From Polydactylus sextarius (Eukaryota > Chordata > Actinopteri > Polynemidae), in assembly GCA_016801845.1 (NCBI GenBank), contig CM028925.1:4972501-5036500 (forward strand): 64,000 nucleotides of DNA, read 5' to 3'. The notes under the pieces were generated by a model. That model did not search any database, was not told the origin of the DNA, and saw only the letters and a program-made list of their open reading frames with translations. The position numbers and the translations under genes are program-made. Position 1 is the first letter of the stretch, and every line of letters starts with the position of its first letter. Shown piece by piece: positions 60,093-64,000 of this stretch.

Positions 60093-63000
60093 AGCTACTT
60101 CGGAGTTACGGGTGGATCACCTGCCTTCAGATCCGTTGCTTCACATTTTATCCTTCCTGGGCTTCAGGGACTTGATCCAGTAAGTATCCCACACCAGGAC
60201 CAAGCGACTCCGACACATGCGCTCAACTGAATTTTAATTAAACTGATAGAAACGAACTGCGGGGCTGAGCAAGCTAACGGCTACTGCTAACAACAACAAC
60301 AAGCTGCAGCCTCCAACGCTGGAAAAAATGTAATCAGTAACGAAATATCAGCATTAACAATTTAAAGAAAATACGTGCAAATGACGTCGTCGTCAGTGAC
60401 TTAACTAAAACTAAGTGTCAACCACACAGACTGTTACTACCTGTAGCAGCAGGAGCTACTTAGCTTAGCATGTAGCCTCTGTTTCTGTTTTTCTTCCCGT
60501 TCATAACTTTAAAAAGTGTCAGAAACGTTAAAATCTAAGGTACATCTACTTTACTGCACATTTTATTTAATTTTTTAAATGTTTCTTTAATGTTCTGCTG
60601 TAATTTAAAATTACTTTACTTTTTTATTTGATCATTTCCTGCTCCTAGCTCCTTTTTTATATGCTATTTTCAAATAATCTTGCAGGATTGACTGTATGTT
60701 GGAAGCTTTGTCAATGTATGACTTTTAAAAGAATCAACAAACTTTACATCAACTAGATCTGAAAATCAACTACATGCATTGAGCTGCTATTATATGTCAG
60801 TGCATGTCAACTTGATATTATTTATATTATATTTTAACACAAGTAATAGCGTAGTGTCAATATTTTCGTTGCATCTCTCACGCCAGATGAGAGGAAACCT
60901 CACAGCTGCTCCAAAAATACCAATATACAGATTTTTGTCCAAACTGTGAACTGAGCTTTTTTTTTTTTAACTAATGTTTTCTTCAACTGAAAAGATAACA
61001 ATAATCACTACATCTGTTGTTTTTGGGTGTAATTTGTGATCTTTATGATCTATCTGCGTCCGTCTGTCTCTACTCTGCAGCTGTAGCTACGTCAGCAGGA
61101 GGTTGAATGAACTCTCCAAACACAACCTGTTGTGGAAAACCCTGTGCTGCAAACACTGGCTGCTGACAGAGTGAGTACTGTTCTTTTAATCCTTTCGAAT
61201 TGGCTCATAAACATGTAATGTCATTTATTGCACGTATGTTATATTAAAAAATATGAGATGTTATAAAAATCGCGTGTGTGTTGCAGTGCGGACAGGCTGC
61301 AGAGCGGCTTGTCCTGGTTCTGCCTGTTCAAACAGTACTACAGTGACCTGGGTCGCTACATCCAGTATTACACGGTGTTGAAAAGAGCCTGGGAGCAGCT
61401 GAAGAGCTTCCTGCAGCAGAGGTGTCCACGCATGATCGCATCGCTCAAAGGTGACGCTGCTCTGGCTGCACAGACATCAGTCTGAGTGTTTCACAGAAAT
61501 GTAATGAGATAGTGACTCCGCTCTAGGTTTAACGTATTTGTTAATATTATAATAGTAATGTTAAGGATAAAACAGGATATTTAGAGACAGGTTTTTGTCA
61601 GTCTCATCAGTCATACAATAAAACATCTATATTTTATAGAGACAAAACAGTAAAATAGAAAAGTGAGAGAAGCAGTAAGATTGCCAGGTAATAAATTTAT
61701 TCCATTAGGTAATTATATGTCTGCTTATTTCTGTAGAGGGCGCCACAGAGGTGGAGCTTAACGACATCGAGGCTCAGATTGGCTGCCGCCTCCCAGATGA
61801 CTACCGCTGCTCATATCGCATCCACAACGGACAGAAGCTGGTCATCCCAGGGTCAGTATCTGTCACACGGCGTCGCCGCTTTTCCCCCCTCAATGCTGAA
61901 GCTGCTCTTCTCCCCATTTAACTCCCCATTTGTGTGTGTGTGTGTCTCAGGCTGATGGGCAGCATGTCCTTGTCCAACCACTACCGGTCCGAGGTCCTGC
62001 TGGACGTGGAGACGGCGGCCGGAGGTTTCCAGCAGAGGAAAGGGATGAGACGCTGCCTCCCTCTCACTTTCTGCTTCCACACCGGACTCAGCCAGTACAT
62101 GGCCCTGGAGCCAGCAGAGGGCCGCAGGATGTTCGAGAGCTTCTACCCCTGCCCCGTCCGTAAAACTTCTTGCTCTACTATCCTATTCCAGAATAAAATA
62201 AGAAAAGTTTAAACAGTCACATTATTGCTGATTGGAAGTGAATCCTGATGTTTCATTTTCTCTGTCTCTCTTTCCTCTTCATATTTGTGGCGTTTAGGAT
62301 CAGACGGCTCAGGATCCATCAGCCATCGACATGTTCATAACAGGTTGGACATTTATCTTCTCTGCGAGGATGTTGGTGTTTGTATTTAAGCTCAACAACA
62401 AAGTGGAGGAGATTACGTTGCTTTTAACTCGCTCGGTTGCTGCTCAGTATCAGAGTGATGCACTGACAGAGATATCGAGGGTTTAATGGCTAATTCTTTA
62501 TCTTTTCATCAATGCTATTTGTTTATGTTTTGGTTCAGGTTCCTGTTTCTTGGAGTGGTTCACTACTTACGTCCACAACGTCGTCACAGGAGAATATCCG
62601 ATCATCAGAGACCAGATCTTCAGGTGCCACGTGATAAAACACCTCGTAGTTTCACTCAGGTCAAACTCTTTTTTTCTCCATAAAATGTGACCAATGTGTT
62701 TGTGTGTGCGCGCAGGTATGTGCACGACAAATCGTGCGTGGCGACCACCGGCGACATCACCGTCTCCGTCTCTACCTCCTTCCTCCCAGAACTCTCCTCC
62801 GTCCATCCGCCGCACTTCTTCTTCACCTACCGCATCAGGTGCGTTAGGTGAAGCAGCACGTTAAATAAAACAGCTCGTTTGTGGTTTTTAATGAAAAGAA
62901 GAATGAAAAAATGTAATTATTTCTTTCAGAATAGAAATGTCGAGCAGCGCTTCGCCTGAAGCCACCTGTCAGCTCGACAGCCGCTATTGGAAAATAACCA

Positions 63001-63436
63001 CCTCCGATGGCAACGTGGAGGAAGTGCAAGGTCCCGGCGTGGTCGGTACGCTGCTCCCACCCGGCCTCGTGACATCCACATTTATGTACATGCTCAACTG
63101 TGATTGGCTGAGATAAGATGCTGATTCATATCTGCGTATGTGTGTGCAGGAGAGTTTCCGGTCATGACGCCTGGGAAGGTCCACGAGTACGCCAGCTGCA
63201 CCACCTTCTCCACCCCGTCAGAGTACATGGAGGGACACTACACTTTCCACAGGCTCGGTAACAGCCGGCAAATGTCACGAAACACAAGTTTTCTCTGTAT
63301 CTGTGGTCCTTGATTTTGACTCTAACACGCACACACTCCTTGTCCTCTTGCAGCCAACAAAGAGGAAGTTTTCCACGTTGCCATCCCTCGCTTCCATATG
63401 GTCTGCCCTCCATTCAGAGAGCCGGTGGTCCGAACG
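60085..63436 (+). CDS. fbxo3: F-box only protein 3 (3' end outside window)
   Basis: Substrate receptor of an SCF (SKP1-CUL1-F-box) ubiquitin ligase. Eleven exons: 60085-60179, 61081-61170, 61287-61450, 61737-61851, 61951-62155, 62298-62343, 62539-62623, 62716-62838, 62930-63045, 63150-63257 and 63354-63436. They give 410 codons in frame; human FBXO3 has 471 residues, and the acidic tail lies beyond 64000. The F-box is at about residues 10-55 (HLPSDPLLHILSFLGFRDL), then an SMI1/KNR4-like region at about 110-250 (CRLPDDYRCSYRIHNGQ). An ApaG domain follows at about 278-408 (TGDITVSVSTSFLPE, YWKITTSDGNVEEVQGPGVV, EGHYTFHR). In mammals FBXO3 promotes FBXL2 degradation and so supports inflammatory signalling. 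All splice sites are standard. The sequence from 63437 to 64000 appears to be intron. Confidence 0.95.
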
Positions 63437-64000
63437 GTAAAAATCTGCTATTTGTTGAGCTAAATGGTTGAAATTAAAAACATGTGCATCATTACGTATG
63501 ACACCTAGTTCACAGTAGTAGACTTTACCAACGATTTACAGTCGTTGTGTTTCATCGACTTAGACCGAGGATCGTTGGTGAATCATCAGTTAATTATCAT
63601 AATGTGTGAACAGACCTAATGACTCGATCGGAGTCTGTGGGGAGTTGGAAGAGTCTGACAAAGATCAACAGTCAATCAGAGGAGGGATGAGAGATAAATG
63701 CTGCTGCGGTCTCACTGATTCACTCAGAACCACGTTAAAAATTCACGTTAAAATGTTTTAACGCTTTTCGTTTAATTTTCAGTTTCTACAAACTCCCCTG
63801 ATCAGAATAATACCCGGTATTGGGGAGGTCTACTGGTGATTTTGGCTGCCATGAAAACCACAGTGTTGCCGTGATGTTTACACAGTGGCCGGTTTAGTCT
63901 GTGTCGGAGGCAGCGTCTTCATTGGTGCTTGTCAACAATAAACGGCTGCAAATCACGGTGAGAAGCAGCGGCTATATCCTGTCTAGTTCACGTGACCAGA

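Overview
The window looks like vertebrate, specifically teleost fish, nuclear DNA. It has split genes with GT-AG introns, many CA/TA/GATA microsatellites, a decayed Tc1 transposon, several short palindromic elements, and NLR genes of the fish-specific type (FISNA-NACHT-LRR-B30.2). No phage, bacterial or CRISPR features were seen. Exons were placed by hand from protein similarity, splice sites and reading-frame bookkeeping. For all seven complete gene models the summed exon lengths are divisible by three. NLR-B reaches this only if one broken exon is skipped.

Left part (1-24,000): a T-box gene best matching tbx19 (minus, 3' end beyond the left edge), then sft2d2 (minus, 162 aa, complete). TBX19 and SFT2D2 are also neighbours in human. 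Next is a small RING-H2 gene of uncertain identity (minus, 258 aa), then a C2H2 zinc-finger gene with a TINF2-type N-terminal domain (plus, 760 aa) that starts at an ETS/CCAAT promoter.

Middle (24,000-33,000): f2, prothrombin (minus, 15 exons, 614 aa), with complete Gla, two-kringle and protease modules. It is followed by an AT-rich gap with degenerate repeats, a poly(A)-tailed insertion and a dead Tc1 element.

Right part (31,400-58,800): three NLRC3-like genes, here called NLR-A (plus), NLR-B (plus) and NLR-C (minus). All three have short phase-matched N-terminal peptide exons, a helical exon, one large FISNA-NACHT exon, 174-bp LRR cassettes and a B30.2 exon. NLR-A and NLR-C share a nearly identical 1.35-kb inverted segment that includes introns. 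NLR-A carries a chimeric in-frame exon. NLR-B has a frameshifted but skippable exon and a changed Walker B motif.

Right end: NLR-C and fbxo3 (F-box protein, plus, cut by the right edge) stand head to head, about 0.3 kb apart. The most interesting material is the NLR cluster: a modular, recombining set of innate-immune receptors packed between a clotting gene and a ubiquitin-ligase receptor.
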